A stretch of DNA of 64,000 nt. Origin: an uncultured Clostridia bacterium. Its GTDB lineage: Bacteria > Bacillota > Clostridia > Christensenellales > UBA1242. Both the position numbers and the translations under genes were made by a program. Shown one piece after another: positions 50,778 to 59,869 of the stretch. The notes under the pieces are model-generated. The model ran no database searches, was not told where the DNA came from, and saw only the letters and a program-made list of their open reading frames with translations. How positions within the stretch are numbered: position 1 is the stretch's first letter; the number at the start of each line of letters is the position of its first letter. The DNA lies in NCBI GenBank assembly GCA_934746715.1, contig CAKVFI010000003.1, forward strand, positions 186,001 through 250,000, read 5' to 3'.

Positions 50778-51644
50778 TTATGCCAAAAAAATTGACATTT
50801 TTGCTTTAAAATCATTAATTTCTACTATTGCAATTGTGTCAATAGCATCATTCAACAGGTACAAACCATTGTTTTTGTTAACATTTAATGTTTGCCCATT
50901 TAATATTTTTGCAGTTTGTTTTTCATCAAAATTGATTTCAGGCAAACTTAAAACTGCCTTTATTTTAACAATGTTTTGTAACACATTTTGGCTATCTATT
51001 TGGCCAATTTCTTTGCATTTTTCAATTGAAAATTCATCAATATTTGTTCTAACAAGGCTTGTCATAGTGGCAAAACTGCCAAGTGAATAAGCAATATCAC
51101 GCCCTAATGCGCGAATATAAGTGCCGCTGCCGCAAACAATTTGCAAAGTTAAAACATTGTTAAAATAATCAATCAACCTCAAACTTTTAATTTCAACTTT
51201 ACAAGGTTTAAGTTCAAAATCCTTATTTTCCCTTGCCAAATCATAAGCACGTTTGCCGTTTACTGATTTTGCACTATATTTTGGTGGAATTTGCTGAATT
51301 TTTCCAACAAACTTTGGCAAAACTGCCTCAATTTGCTCTTTTGTAGGCAAAACATCAGTTTGATTTGTTTGTTCTCCAGTAGAATCTAATGTGTCTGTTT
51401 CAAAGCCAAACTCAAAAGTTGCCAAATAGGTTTTTGTTTTTTGTTGCATTATATCAAACAACTTTGTTGCCTTGCCAATTGTAACAAGCAAAACACCAGT
51501 GGCCATTGGGTCAAGTGTGCCCAAATGCCCTATTTTAAGCCCTCGCACACCGATGATGTGTTTAATTTTGTTAACAACATCAAAACTTGTCCAACCTTGC
51601 GGCTTGTTGATTGGCAAAATGCCTTTGAGTGTTTGATTATTCAT
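50778..51644 (-). CDS. truB: tRNA pseudouridine-55 synthase
   Basis: Makes the pseudouridine of the T-loop. INKPQGWTSFDVVNKIKHI and the catalytic block KIGHLGTLDPMATGVLLV (Asp nucleophile) are present, with YSAKSVNGKRAYDLAR and GSGTYIRALGRDIAYSLG. 288 aa. The ATG at 51644 overlaps the end of rbfA by 8 nt. Last gene of the rimP operon. Confidence 0.96.
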   Translation of the reverse strand: MNNQTLKGILPINKPQGWTSFDVVNKIKHIIGVRGLKIGHLGTLDPMATGVLLVTIGKATKLFDIMQQKTKTYLATFEFGFETDTLDSTGEQTNQTDVLPTKEQIEAVLPKFVGKIQQIPPKYSAKSVNGKRAYDLARENKDFELKPCKVEIKSLRLIDYFNNVLTLQIVCGSGTYIRALGRDIAYSLGSFATMTSLVRTNIDEFSIEKCKEIGQIDSQNVLQNIVKIKAVLSLPEINFDEKQTAKILNGQTLNVNKNNGLYLLNDAIDTIAIVEINDFKAKMSIFLA

Positions 51645-51999
51645 CTTCTTCCTTTGTTGCATAAGTTATGTGGCTAAAAATATCATCAATTTTTTTGCCA
51701 TATTCTTCACTGTTGTCCAAATAAAATTCCAATCTTGGCATAATGCGAAGCTTGATTTTTTTTGCAACTGCGCCACGAATAAAACCACCAGCACCCTTAA
51801 TACGCGCCAAAACTTCATTTTGTGGGGTTTCTCCAATTGATGAGATGTAAACTCGGGCATACGCTAAATCTGGTGTAATATCAACACTATGCACACAAAT
51901 CATAGCGTTTATTTGTGGGTCACGCAATTGATTGTCAATCACATCAGCAATTTGATTTCTTAGTTCTGCATTAATGCGCTCTAACCTAACATTTTTCAT
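51637..51999 (-). CDS. rbfA: Ribosome-binding factor A
   Basis: KH-like protein for late 30S maturation. RLERINAELRNQIADVIDNQLRDPQINAMICVHSVDITPDLAYARVYIS and IKLRIMPRLEFYLDNSEEYGKKID are family hallmarks. 120 aa. Its ATG overlaps the infB stop by one base (TAATG). Confidence 0.96.
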   Translation of the reverse strand: MKNVRLERINAELRNQIADVIDNQLRDPQINAMICVHSVDITPDLAYARVYISSIGETPQNEVLARIKGAGGFIRGAVAKKIKLRIMPRLEFYLDNSEEYGKKIDDIFSHITYATKEEDE

Positions 52000-54653
52000 T
52001 ATTCTTCAATCCTCTTTAATGTGTAACATTCAATTCTATCGCCAACAGCAATATCGTCGAAAGTTGTTTTAATACCACATTCACGGTCTTTGCCTGCTTC
52101 TTTAACATCGTCTTTAACAATTTTCAAAGACTTAATTTCAGTTGTTGCAACAATGTTATCACCACGATAAATCTTTGCATGTTCGCCACGCACAATTTTA
52201 CCATCACGAACAAATGAACCTGCAACGATGCCAGAACTTGAAAGTTTAAACACTGCCCTAACTTCTGCCATACCAAGGTAAACTTCTTCATATTTAGGTT
52301 CTTTCATGCCTTTAATTACGCGCTCAATTTCATCAAGCAATTCGTAAATAATTTTGTAAGAATAAATTTTAACCTTCATGCGTTCTGCGGTTGTTTTAAC
52401 TTTGCTGTCTTGACCAACATTAAATGCTATAAGCATTGCGTTTGAAGCGTTTGCAAGGATTAAATCGCTTTCGCTGATTGCACCAACGCCGCTGTGAAGA
52501 ATGTTGATTTTAACTTCATCGTTCACAAGTTTCATGATTGATGATTTGATTGCTTCAAGCGAACCATTAACATCAGTTTTAAGCACAATATTAAGGATTT
52601 TAACATCTTTTTCGCTTGTTTTTTGCAACAAATCTTCAAGAGTGTTGCCGCCACTACCTTTAAGCAATTCTTCTTTTTGTTTTGCTTTGCGTTCTTCAAC
52701 AATTTGTTTTGAAAGTTTTTCATCAACAACTGTGAATGTTTCACCAGCTTGAGGCACTTCGTTAAAGCCTAAAACAGTAACTGGCATTGAAGGAGTTGCA
52801 ACTTTAACAACACGATTATTTTCATCCATCATTGCTTTAACCTTACAAATTGATGTGCCGGAAACGATTGTATCTCCAACATGCAAAGAACCATCACGCA
52901 CAATAAGAGAAGCAATAGCACCGCGACCTTTTTCCAACTTTGCTTCCATAATTGTGCCCAAAGCTGGGATATTTGGATTTGCTTTTAGGTCTTGCATGTC
53001 TGCAACCAAAAGGATTGTTTCAAGCAATTTGTCAATGCCTTCACCAGTGTGAGCGGAAATTTTGCAAATAATCGCGTCCCCGCCCCATGCTTCTGGCAAA
53101 ACATTATGCTCTGCAAGTTGTTGCATAACCCTATCAGGATCTGCTTGCGGTTTATCCATTTTGTTGATTGCAACAATCATAGGTATATTGGCAGATTTAA
53201 TGTGATTAATTGCTTCAATAGTTTGTGGCATAATACCATCATCTGCTGCAACAATTAAGATTGCGATATCTGTTACAGACGCACCGCGCGCACGCATTGC
53301 TGTAAAGGCTTCGTGCCCCGGAGTGTCAATGAATGTGATATATTTGTTGTTTACATTAACACGATAAGCACCAATGGCTTGAGTAATGCCACCTGCTTCG
53401 CCCAAAGTTACTTTTGTTTTGCGGATATAATCCAACAAACTTGTTTTACCATGGTCAACATGTCCCATAACAGTTACAATTGGTGGACGAGTAACTGCTT
53501 CTTCATCGCTATATGAACGAATGTTCTTTTGCAAATCAAGCAACTTTTCTTCACCAGTTTTGTCAAGTTTTTGTTGAAGCTCAACCCCCATATCGCTCAT
53601 AACAAGTTCTGCAGTTGCAAAATCAACAGTTGAGTTAATGGTAACCATCATACCAAGCAACATAAATTTTTTGATAATTTCGCTAACTGGACGACCAGAA
53701 ACTTCACTCAACAATTTGATTGTAATATTGTCAGTTGTAATAACTACTGGACCAGTTGGGCGTTCAATAGTTTCAACAGCCATATCCTTTTTCTTTGTGC
53801 GAAGTTTGCGGGTCACGCTTCTATCTTCATCAATGCCATCATCAATCATGCCGCGTTTAAGCAAATCATATTTTGTATAACCGCGTTTTTCTTCAAAATG
53901 AGTGTTGTCTTTCTTTTTGTTTGCAAAATTACGTGTTTGGCTTTGAGTGATAACTGGTTGAGCATAGTTGATAGCTGGGCGCTTATTTTCACTGTTAAAG
54001 CCAGGTTTTTGTCCCGGTTTAAAGTTAGGGTTTGGTCTGTTGCCAAATGGACGTTGTTGTTGACCATTTGCTGCCCCTTGCCTAAAGTTGTTGTTATAAG
54101 GACGGTTTTGACCATATTGCCCTTGTTGTGGGCGATTGTAACCTTGACCATTTTGATTGTTGTATCCGTTGTTGTAACCATTACGATTATAATTGCCATT
54201 TTGGTTGTAAGGACGATTGTTGTTGTACCTTTGACCATTTTGGTTGTTGTATTGATTGTTATAATTATTGCGATTAAAATTATTTTGATTGTTTTGCCCA
54301 AAATTGCGTCTGTTATCTTGCCTAAAATCCTGCCTTGTGTTTTCTTGACGATTTTCAATTTTTGGCGCAGAAACAACTGGTTGAGTGGTTTTCTCAACAA
54401 CTGGTTCTTGTTTTTGTTCAACTTTTGGTTCTGGTTTAATCTCTTTCTTTTCTTCAACAGGTTCTGGTTTCTTTTCAGTTGCTTTCAAAATCAAACTTGC
54501 TTCTTTGTCTTTAACTGAACGCATAACACCAGACATTTCAAGTTTAAGCGTATAATATTTTTCGCTTAAATTAACCAACAACTTATCTTTAACCATTGAT
54601 TGAAGTTGTTTGATTGCTCTGTTAAATTCTTGTGGTTTATTGTTTTCTGCCAA
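51999..54653 (-). CDS. infB: Translation initiation factor IF-2, TTG start, Asn/Gln-rich N-terminus
   Basis: GTPase that brings initiator tRNA to the 30S subunit. G1 GHVDHGKTS, DTPGHEAF, NKMDKPQ and SAHTGEG are present, and domains II-IV follow. The N-terminal third holds a ~120-residue stretch of almost only Asn, Gln, Tyr, Gly, Arg and Pro (residues about 100-220). AAGGAG lies 9 nt before TTG-GCA at 54653; the frame upstream overlaps ylxQ and is rejected. 884 aa. The ordinary IF2N motif occurs just before the G domain (IKLLSEVSGRPVSEIIKKFMLLG). Confidence 0.95.
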   Translation of the reverse strand: MAENNKPQEFNRAIKQLQSMVKDKLLVNLSEKYYTLKLEMSGVMRSVKDKEASLILKATEKKPEPVEEKKEIKPEPKVEQKQEPVVEKTTQPVVSAPKIENRQENTRQDFRQDNRRNFGQNNQNNFNRNNYNNQYNNQNGQRYNNNRPYNQNGNYNRNGYNNGYNNQNGQGYNRPQQGQYGQNRPYNNNFRQGAANGQQQRPFGNRPNPNFKPGQKPGFNSENKRPAINYAQPVITQSQTRNFANKKKDNTHFEEKRGYTKYDLLKRGMIDDGIDEDRSVTRKLRTKKKDMAVETIERPTGPVVITTDNITIKLLSEVSGRPVSEIIKKFMLLGMMVTINSTVDFATAELVMSDMGVELQQKLDKTGEEKLLDLQKNIRSYSDEEAVTRPPIVTVMGHVDHGKTSLLDYIRKTKVTLGEAGGITQAIGAYRVNVNNKYITFIDTPGHEAFTAMRARGASVTDIAILIVAADDGIMPQTIEAINHIKSANIPMIVAINKMDKPQADPDRVMQQLAEHNVLPEAWGGDAIICKISAHTGEGIDKLLETILLVADMQDLKANPNIPALGTIMEAKLEKGRGAIASLIVRDGSLHVGDTIVSGTSICKVKAMMDENNRVVKVATPSMPVTVLGFNEVPQAGETFTVVDEKLSKQIVEERKAKQKEELLKGSGGNTLEDLLQKTSEKDVKILNIVLKTDVNGSLEAIKSSIMKLVNDEVKINILHSGVGAISESDLILANASNAMLIAFNVGQDSKVKTTAERMKVKIYSYKIIYELLDEIERVIKGMKEPKYEEVYLGMAEVRAVFKLSSSGIVAGSFVRDGKIVRGEHAKIYRGDNIVATTEIKSLKIVKDDVKEAGKDRECGIKTTFDDIAVGDRIECYTLKRIEE

Positions 54654-54678
54654 TCTAATTTTCTCCTTATAACAAATC

Positions 54679-54969
54679 TTACGCTTTACTAAAATTTTCA
54701 ACTATTGCTTTGCTCAATTCTTGATGTGTTAAACCAAGAATTTTTATATCTTTTTCATTAATCAAGTTTTGCAAATCTTCTTGCACCTCAATAACTGGAC
54801 AATTATGTTTAACACCAAGGTTTTTTGCAAGGTTTTTTAAATTATTGCTTGCAGTGTGGCAAACAATAATCAAAAATAACTTTTTTTTGCAAATTTTTAA
54901 TGATGTTTGCCCCGTTATCACATTCCCAGACTTTTTTGCAAAACCCAGATAACTAATTATTTTGTTCAT
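54679..54969 (-). CDS. ylxQ: L7Ae-like RNA-binding protein YlxQ
   Basis: 96 aa with ISYLGFAKKSGNVITGQTSLK and the L7Ae-type strand LFLIIVCHTASNNLKNLAKNLGVK. Such proteins bind kink-turn RNA. It overlaps ylxR by 17 nt. The ATG at 54969 follows TTAGGTGAAT. Same place, between nusA and infB, as in Bacillus. Confidence 0.9.
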   Translation of the reverse strand: MNKIISYLGFAKKSGNVITGQTSLKICKKKLFLIIVCHTASNNLKNLAKNLGVKHNCPVIEVQEDLQNLINEKDIKILGLTHQELSKAIVENFSKA

Positions 54970-55210
54970 ATTCACCTAACTTTAAATAAATTTCTTCTCC
55001 AAGGTTGGTTTTATATGCTCTATTAAGCAAACGCTTTTTTATGGTTAAGGCAATGCAATTTTTGTCGTTGCAAATATAAGCTCCCCTTCCATTTAATTTA
55101 TGATTTTTGTCAATCATAAATTCATTGTTTAAGCGTACAACACGCAACATCTCACTTTTGTTTTTTGTTTGTTTGCACGCCACACAACGTCTTTCAAATT
55201 TTGTGTGCAT
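54953..55210 (-). CDS. ylxR: YlxR-family protein (DUF448)
   Basis: 85 aa with RRCVACKQTKNKSEMLRVVR and KLNGRGAYICNDKNCIALTIKKRLLNRAYK, the conserved signature. In related bacteria it is a nucleoid or RNase P-associated regulator, but that is not visible here. It follows nusA by 11 bp. Confidence 0.92.
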   Translation of the reverse strand: MHTKFERRCVACKQTKNKSEMLRVVRLNNEFMIDKNHKLNGRGAYICNDKNCIALTIKKRLLNRAYKTNLGEEIYLKLGEYEQNN

Positions 55211-55221
55211 TCAGCACCGCC

Positions 55222-56346
55222 TTATTCGTCGATGTCGCTAAAAATGTCATCGTCAAGCACAATGCTTGCGCCAGTTGTTTCAACAACATCATTTGTTTTC
55301 TTTTCTTGTGCGCTAACTGCTGGTTTTACATCAATTTTGTAACCAGTAAGCTTTGCTGCCAAACGCACATTGTGTCCACCCTTACCAATTGCAAGTGACA
55401 ACTTGTTTTCTGGCACTTGAACATTTGCAACACCTGCAACAGTGTCAACCGTAATTTCGCTAACTTCGGCTGGGCTTAATGCTGCAACAATGTAATCTGC
55501 TGGGTTTTCACTATAATTGATGATATCAATTTTTTCGCCATTAAGTTCATTAATAACGCTGTTAATTCTTGCCCCCTTGTTGCCTATGCATGCGCCAACT
55601 GGGTCAAGATTTGGAACTGTTGTTGAAACAGCAATTTTTGTGCGCATACCTGCTTCACGAGCGATTGCAACAATGTTAACTTCACCATTTGTGAGTTCTG
55701 GCACTTCCATTTCAAGCAAAAGTTTAACAAAATTTGCATGAGTACGAGTAACTTGCACAACAGCACCACGGAAATCGTCTTTAATATATCGAACATAAAC
55801 TTTAATACGGTCGCCAATTTTAAAGTGATCAGTTGGCAACATATCACGTTTTGTAAGCAAACCTTCAAGTGTAGTGCCACCAATTTCAAGGTAAACATTT
55901 TCGCCATCAATGCGCTTTACATTGGCAACAATCAATTTGCCTTCTTTTTCGGCAATGTCTTTGTAAATTGATTGTTTTTCAATTTCTTTGATTTTTTGTG
56001 TTATAACTTGTTTTGCGGTTTGAACTGCAATACGGTTAAAGTCTTTTGTGCTTTCTTCTTGCATAACCAAATCACCAATTTTGTAGGCGTGTTTAATTTG
56101 CTTTGCTTCCTCCAAAGAAATTTCCTTTTCTGGGTCTTCAACTTGGTCAACAACTGTGCGGTAAGAGTAAATTTTGATTGTGTTCTTTTCAGGAACCAAT
56201 TTTACTTGGGCATTTTTTGCCATGCCACTGTTCTTTTTATATGCTGCTGTAAGTGCTTGTTCTAAAGCTGAAATAAAAACTTCTTCATTAATGCCTTTTT
56301 CAGCTTCCAAATCTTTTAATGCTTCAAAAAAATCTTTATTAATCAT
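55222..56346 (-). CDS. nusA: Transcription factor NusA
   Basis: Controls pausing, termination and antitermination. N-terminal polymerase-binding domain (about 1-130), S1 domain (GKLIVANVKRIDGENVYLEIGG), and two KH domains (VGACIGNKGARINSVINELNGEKIDII; LSLAIGKGGHNVRLAAKLTGYKIDV). 374 aa without C-terminal acidic repeats, as in Firmicutes. AGGAGAACG precedes the ATG. Confidence 0.97.
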   Translation of the reverse strand: MINKDFFEALKDLEAEKGINEEVFISALEQALTAAYKKNSGMAKNAQVKLVPEKNTIKIYSYRTVVDQVEDPEKEISLEEAKQIKHAYKIGDLVMQEESTKDFNRIAVQTAKQVITQKIKEIEKQSIYKDIAEKEGKLIVANVKRIDGENVYLEIGGTTLEGLLTKRDMLPTDHFKIGDRIKVYVRYIKDDFRGAVVQVTRTHANFVKLLLEMEVPELTNGEVNIVAIAREAGMRTKIAVSTTVPNLDPVGACIGNKGARINSVINELNGEKIDIINYSENPADYIVAALSPAEVSEITVDTVAGVANVQVPENKLSLAIGKGGHNVRLAAKLTGYKIDVKPAVSAQEKKTNDVVETTGASIVLDDDIFSDIDE

Positions 56347-56361
56347 TATCTCTCGTTCTCC

Positions 56362-56814
56362 TTAAAACTCTATATATGGTGTGATATATGCAATATCCGT
56401 GTTAGATATAGTAATAACTTTGTCTTCCAGTTCAAATTGCGTGTTCTTGTCATCTCTTGCAATCAGTGTTGCAACAAATTCCTTAACTCCATCAATTTTG
56501 CGATAAAGTTTTGTTTCAACCTTTTTGCCTGTGTAGTTTTTAAACTGCCAATCAAATTTAAGTGGTTTGTCCAACCCGTAGCTTGAAACGTCTAATGAAT
56601 ACTTTTCATCATTTGTTGGATTAAGTTCGTCCAAAACTGGGTCAATCATGCGGCTGACTTCAACGCAGTCGTCAATCATAACTCCATTTGGTTTGTCAAT
56701 GTACACAACCAAGTGCATACCATCATTGCGCTTTTCGTACTCAACATCAACAAGGCGAACATCGCCAGTGAACATTGGAGCGATTTTTTCTTTTACAATA
56801 TCACTAACTTTCAT
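56362..56814 (-). CDS. rimP: Ribosome maturation factor RimP
   Basis: Helps assemble 30S subunits. VDVEYEKRNDGMHLVVYIDKPNGVMIDDCVEVSRMIDPVLDE and YSLDVSSYGLDKPLKFDWQFKNYTGKKVETKL are characteristic. 150 aa. AAGGAG precedes the ATG. First gene of rimP-nusA-ylxR-ylxQ-infB-rbfA-truB. Confidence 0.95.
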   Translation of the reverse strand: MKVSDIVKEKIAPMFTGDVRLVDVEYEKRNDGMHLVVYIDKPNGVMIDDCVEVSRMIDPVLDELNPTNDEKYSLDVSSYGLDKPLKFDWQFKNYTGKKVETKLYRKIDGVKEFVATLIARDDKNTQFELEDKVITISNTDIAYITPYIEF

Positions 56815-56835
56815 ATATCTCCTTAACTTTTTTTA

Positions 56836-56888
56836 TGCTTGCCCCTATTCAAACAAGCAGGGGTGGCACCCGGCCACCCCTAGAAATC
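56836..56888 (-). ncRNA. GC-rich rimP leader hairpin
   Basis: Between promoter and rimP, the minus strand has a stem GGGGTGGC-CGGGT-GCCACCCC, much more GC-rich than its surroundings. A second AGGGGC downstream could compete for pairing. It may regulate the operon or stabilise the mRNA 5' end; no T-run follows it. Confidence 0.5.
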
Positions 56889-56894
56889 ATTTTT

Positions 56895-56923
56895 AGTATA
56901 ACACAATAAAATTATTTAATCAA
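56895..56923 (-). promoter_or_regulatory. Promoter of the rimP-truB operon
   Basis: Minus strand TTGATT, 17-nt spacer, TATACT; the transcript would start near 56888, at the hairpin. Confidence 0.72.
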
Positions 56924-57009
56924 TAGTTTTTTTGATGTTTTTGCTTAAAATACAAGATATTTTTAAGAGTTTTTTGAATTTTTGGCTTTATTTTAACAAG
57001 CAAAAACCA

Positions 57010-58530
57010 TCACATCAATTTTATAAAAACCTTTGCAGTGGCAGTTGCGTCGTTAATTGCGCGGTGAGCATTGTCCAAAACAATTTTCAAACGTTCAACA
57101 ACTGTGCCAAGTTTGTAGTTTTTTAAACCCGGCAATTTTTTGCGAGCCATTTCAATTGTATCCATAAGAGGATTGTCAAAATTATAAGACAATTTTTTTG
57201 CAGCAGCATAAATAAAGCCAATATCAAACGAAACATTGTGCCCCACCATGGTTGCACCATAGCAGAATTTGTAAAAGTCTGGCAAAACATAATTTATGCT
57301 TGGCGCATCTGCAACCATTGCGTCTGTTATGCTTGTAAGTTCCGTAATCTCGCGTGGAATATGTTTGCTTGGCTTAACAAAAGTAGAAAATGTTTGTGTT
57401 ATTTTGCCATCTTCAATTTTGCAAGCACCAATTTCAATAATTTCATCTTTGTTTGATTCCAAACCAGTTGTTTCCAAGTCAAAAACAACATATGTGCCTT
57501 CAAACACTTTGTCGTCTTCATCAAACAAGCCTTTTTGCTCGTAATCAACGTATTCTTGAGGGAAAACAGTGTGATACTCATCATTAACTTGCTTCATTGC
57601 CCCTTTTATTTCATTGCGAGTGTAATTGCACCTTGCAATTGTGTTGGCAGTAAAATTCAATTTGCCATTATATTCACGGAACGAGCCATACATACAAACT
57701 TTCATTCCAACTTCAATCAAATCGCCTTTGCTTTCGTCTGATTGTTTTGGAAATATTGAGCAATACATCATTTTGCCGTCATTTCGGATTGCTATGCTAT
57801 AAAATGCCTTTTCAATGTTTTGAGTCTCCCCACCTCTTGTAAATTTGCGATTGTAAGTTCTGCGTTGAACATTTGTAACTTCTCCACAAATGGCAACATT
57901 TTCCATTGCAGTGGTGATTTTGCTGTAATCCATTGCAGTTGAGTAATCATTTTTGCCAATAATGTCAGTTATCTCGCTTAAATGATAAACAGTTTTATCT
58001 TCGTTTACTTTTATGCTTTGCATAAGTTCGGCGTTGTTTTCAATGTAACTTTTTGTTGATTGATTTTGAACATCTTTCTTTTCAAAAATCACATTAAAGT
58101 CTGCAAAAAAACTTTCACTCAACTTTTGCGCAACTAATTCTGCCCTATTAAGTTCAGTGGCATATTCATATGTTGAAGGTGTCAATTTTAAATAAACATC
58201 AACTTTCATGTGATTAATTTCAACAGTAATATCATCAAAACTAAACTCTTTGTTCATTGCTGGAAAGTTGTTTGTTATTGTTGTGTAGGTATAATTTGCA
58301 ATTGTACGTTTGTCAAGCGGACAAGACGTTAATCTCAATTCATACTTTACAAAACTGCCAATTTCCTCATTCAGGGTTTGCAAAATTTTAGTTTTTGCTT
58401 CGTCTGTTGGTTTAAAAGAATCTGGATTATACAAAAAATCAACAGTGCAGACATTGTTTTTTTCACTGTAAGTTGCATCTTTAAATTTAAGGCCATCGTA
58501 AATGGCATCTAAAACTTTTAATTTATCCAT
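57010..58530 (-). CDS. PolC-derived protein: N-terminal and OB domains plus DEDDh proofreading exonuclease, no polymerase
   Basis: 506 aa at the place where polC normally lies (between rseP and rimP). Residues about 1-160 resemble the PolC N-terminal domain, about 205-305 an OB fold, and 346-506 a DnaQ-type exonuclease with D351 and E353 (VVFDLETTG), D436 (HNVSFD), H489 and D494 (HRAINDA). The phrase YHTVFPQEYVDY before the exonuclease is PolC-like. The PHP sequence that should surround the exonuclease and the whole palm-fingers-thumb part (~900 residues) are absent; ~200 bp of non-coding DNA and rimP follow. It likely proofreads for another polymerase (inference). Confidence 0.85.
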   Translation of the reverse strand: MDKLKVLDAIYDGLKFKDATYSEKNNVCTVDFLYNPDSFKPTDEAKTKILQTLNEEIGSFVKYELRLTSCPLDKRTIANYTYTTITNNFPAMNKEFSFDDITVEINHMKVDVYLKLTPSTYEYATELNRAELVAQKLSESFFADFNVIFEKKDVQNQSTKSYIENNAELMQSIKVNEDKTVYHLSEITDIIGKNDYSTAMDYSKITTAMENVAICGEVTNVQRRTYNRKFTRGGETQNIEKAFYSIAIRNDGKMMYCSIFPKQSDESKGDLIEVGMKVCMYGSFREYNGKLNFTANTIARCNYTRNEIKGAMKQVNDEYHTVFPQEYVDYEQKGLFDEDDKVFEGTYVVFDLETTGLESNKDEIIEIGACKIEDGKITQTFSTFVKPSKHIPREITELTSITDAMVADAPSINYVLPDFYKFCYGATMVGHNVSFDIGFIYAAAKKLSYNFDNPLMDTIEMARKKLPGLKNYKLGTVVERLKIVLDNAHRAINDATATAKVFIKLM

Positions 58531-58542
58531 AATTTGTGTTAA

Positions 58543-58571
58543 ATTATATCACAAAAAAAATAGTGTGTCAA
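58543..58571 (-). promoter_or_regulatory. Consensus promoter of the PolC-like exonuclease gene
   Basis: Minus strand TTGACA, 17-nt spacer, TATAAT, both perfect. The ATG lies 12 nt after the -10 box and no Shine-Dalgarno sequence is present. Confidence 0.82.
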
Positions 58572-58594
58572 TATTTGTCAATTGCACACTATTT
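58551..58594 (-). terminator. rseP terminator, interlocked with the next promoter
   Basis: Minus strand AAATAGTGTG/CACACTATTT with a 17-nt loop and T8. The -35 TTGACA ends in the stem and the T-run forms the promoter spacer. Confidence 0.8.
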
Positions 58595-58604
58595 AAATTA
58601 ATTT

Positions 58605-59771
58605 TTACAAAACAAACTGAAGCAAGTCCACCACAATAACAAAGGCAAACAAAAGTATTAAACCAATGTTGTTAATTAGGTTAATCACTTCTCTTTTAAC
58701 TGGTTTTTTGCGTATCCATTCAATGATAACAAATATCATTTGAAATCCGTCCAAAGCTGGAATTGGCAACAAGTTGAACACCGCCAAATTTACTGCAATA
58801 AGTGGCAAAAGCAAAAACAAAAAGTTGAAACTTTGCATTGTGGTTTTTGCCATGCTGTTTATTGTTGTAATTGGCCCACCAAGTGCTTTGATTGACAATT
58901 GTCCAGTGATTAGTTGCCCAAATATAACAAGCACTTTCCACGCCCAACGGCAAGTAAATGGTATTGCTTGCAAGGCTGCTTCCCCAAATGTATATTGATA
59001 ATACTTTATTGAGATATCACCGTTATCATTGTTTGTTGCAAACATAGACCAACCTTGTGCTTTGCCTTTTGTGTCATAAACCACATTGATTTTGCCTGCC
59101 TGTGTTAATTTTTGACCATCACGCCTAATCATAAAATCAATATCGCGAGTAACCATGTAATAAGTTTTTCCATTGCTTTCAAATTTGTACTCAACAGTCA
59201 AATCTTCGCCATCATATTTTGCATAGTTTTTGTCTACATATTCACTAATAAGATTGTTAAACATATCGTCTTTAACAAAATCAAATTTTGTGCCTTCTAT
59301 GCCATAAATAACATCATTTTGTTGCAAATACGTGTAGTTAATTGAGGTGCTGTCAATATGTTTAACTTGCAATTGTTCATAACCACATGCCAAAAGTGCC
59401 ACAAATGAAAATATGATTGCACTCAAAAAGTTAAAAAATGCACCACAAAACAACACAATAAGGCGTTTCCAAGGCTTTTGATTGTTGAATGCTTTCGGAT
59501 TGTCCGTTCCGTCTTCATTTTCGCCAGCAAATGCGCAATAACCACCTAATGGGATAAGGCGTAAAGTAAAAAGTTCTCCATTCTTTTTCTTTTTTTGCAA
59601 AAGTTTTGGCCCAAAACCAACGCTAAATTCTGTTATCTCAAACTTTAATATTTTGCCAGCTATATAGTGTCCAAATTCATGGATAAGCACCATAAGCAGC
59701 AAAACAACTATGGCAAGCATTATGTAGCCAATATAAGAAAAAACCGAAGATACACTCAATAAATTAAACAT
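58605..59771 (-). CDS. rseP: Site-2 metalloprotease RseP/RasP
   Basis: Intramembrane zinc protease that cleaves anti-sigma factors and leftover signal peptides. HEFGHYIAG (HExxH) in the first helix, a PDZ-like region (about 130-250), and NLLPIPALDGFQMIF with the third zinc ligand. Four membrane helices. 388 aa. No Shine-Dalgarno sequence or clear promoter before the ATG. dxr, usually between cdsA and rseP, is missing. Confidence 0.94.
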   Translation of the reverse strand: MFNLLSVSSVFSYIGYIMLAIVVLLLMVLIHEFGHYIAGKILKFEITEFSVGFGPKLLQKKKKNGELFTLRLIPLGGYCAFAGENEDGTDNPKAFNNQKPWKRLIVLFCGAFFNFLSAIIFSFVALLACGYEQLQVKHIDSTSINYTYLQQNDVIYGIEGTKFDFVKDDMFNNLISEYVDKNYAKYDGEDLTVEYKFESNGKTYYMVTRDIDFMIRRDGQKLTQAGKINVVYDTKGKAQGWSMFATNNDNGDISIKYYQYTFGEAALQAIPFTCRWAWKVLVIFGQLITGQLSIKALGGPITTINSMAKTTMQSFNFLFLLLPLIAVNLAVFNLLPIPALDGFQMIFVIIEWIRKKPVKREVINLINNIGLILLFAFVIVVDLLQFVL

Positions 59772-59869
59772 ATTTTATTCTATTTTAATAATTTAAAATT
59801 AATACTAACCAAGCCAACAATATAATTGCCTTTTAATAAAATTAAGGAAACAAATTGTTCCCTTAAAAA

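Noticed and set aside
53898..54518. A 206-codon plus-strand ORF opposite infB
   Set aside because: It mirrors the Asn/Gln-rich codons of IF-2 as Val/Ile-rich sequence; no start signal or family.
57009..57010. A frameshift or split gene hiding the rest of PolC downstream of 57010
   Set aside because: About 200 bp of AT-rich non-coding DNA with the rimP promoter and hairpin follows; no frame encodes PHP or polymerase motifs.
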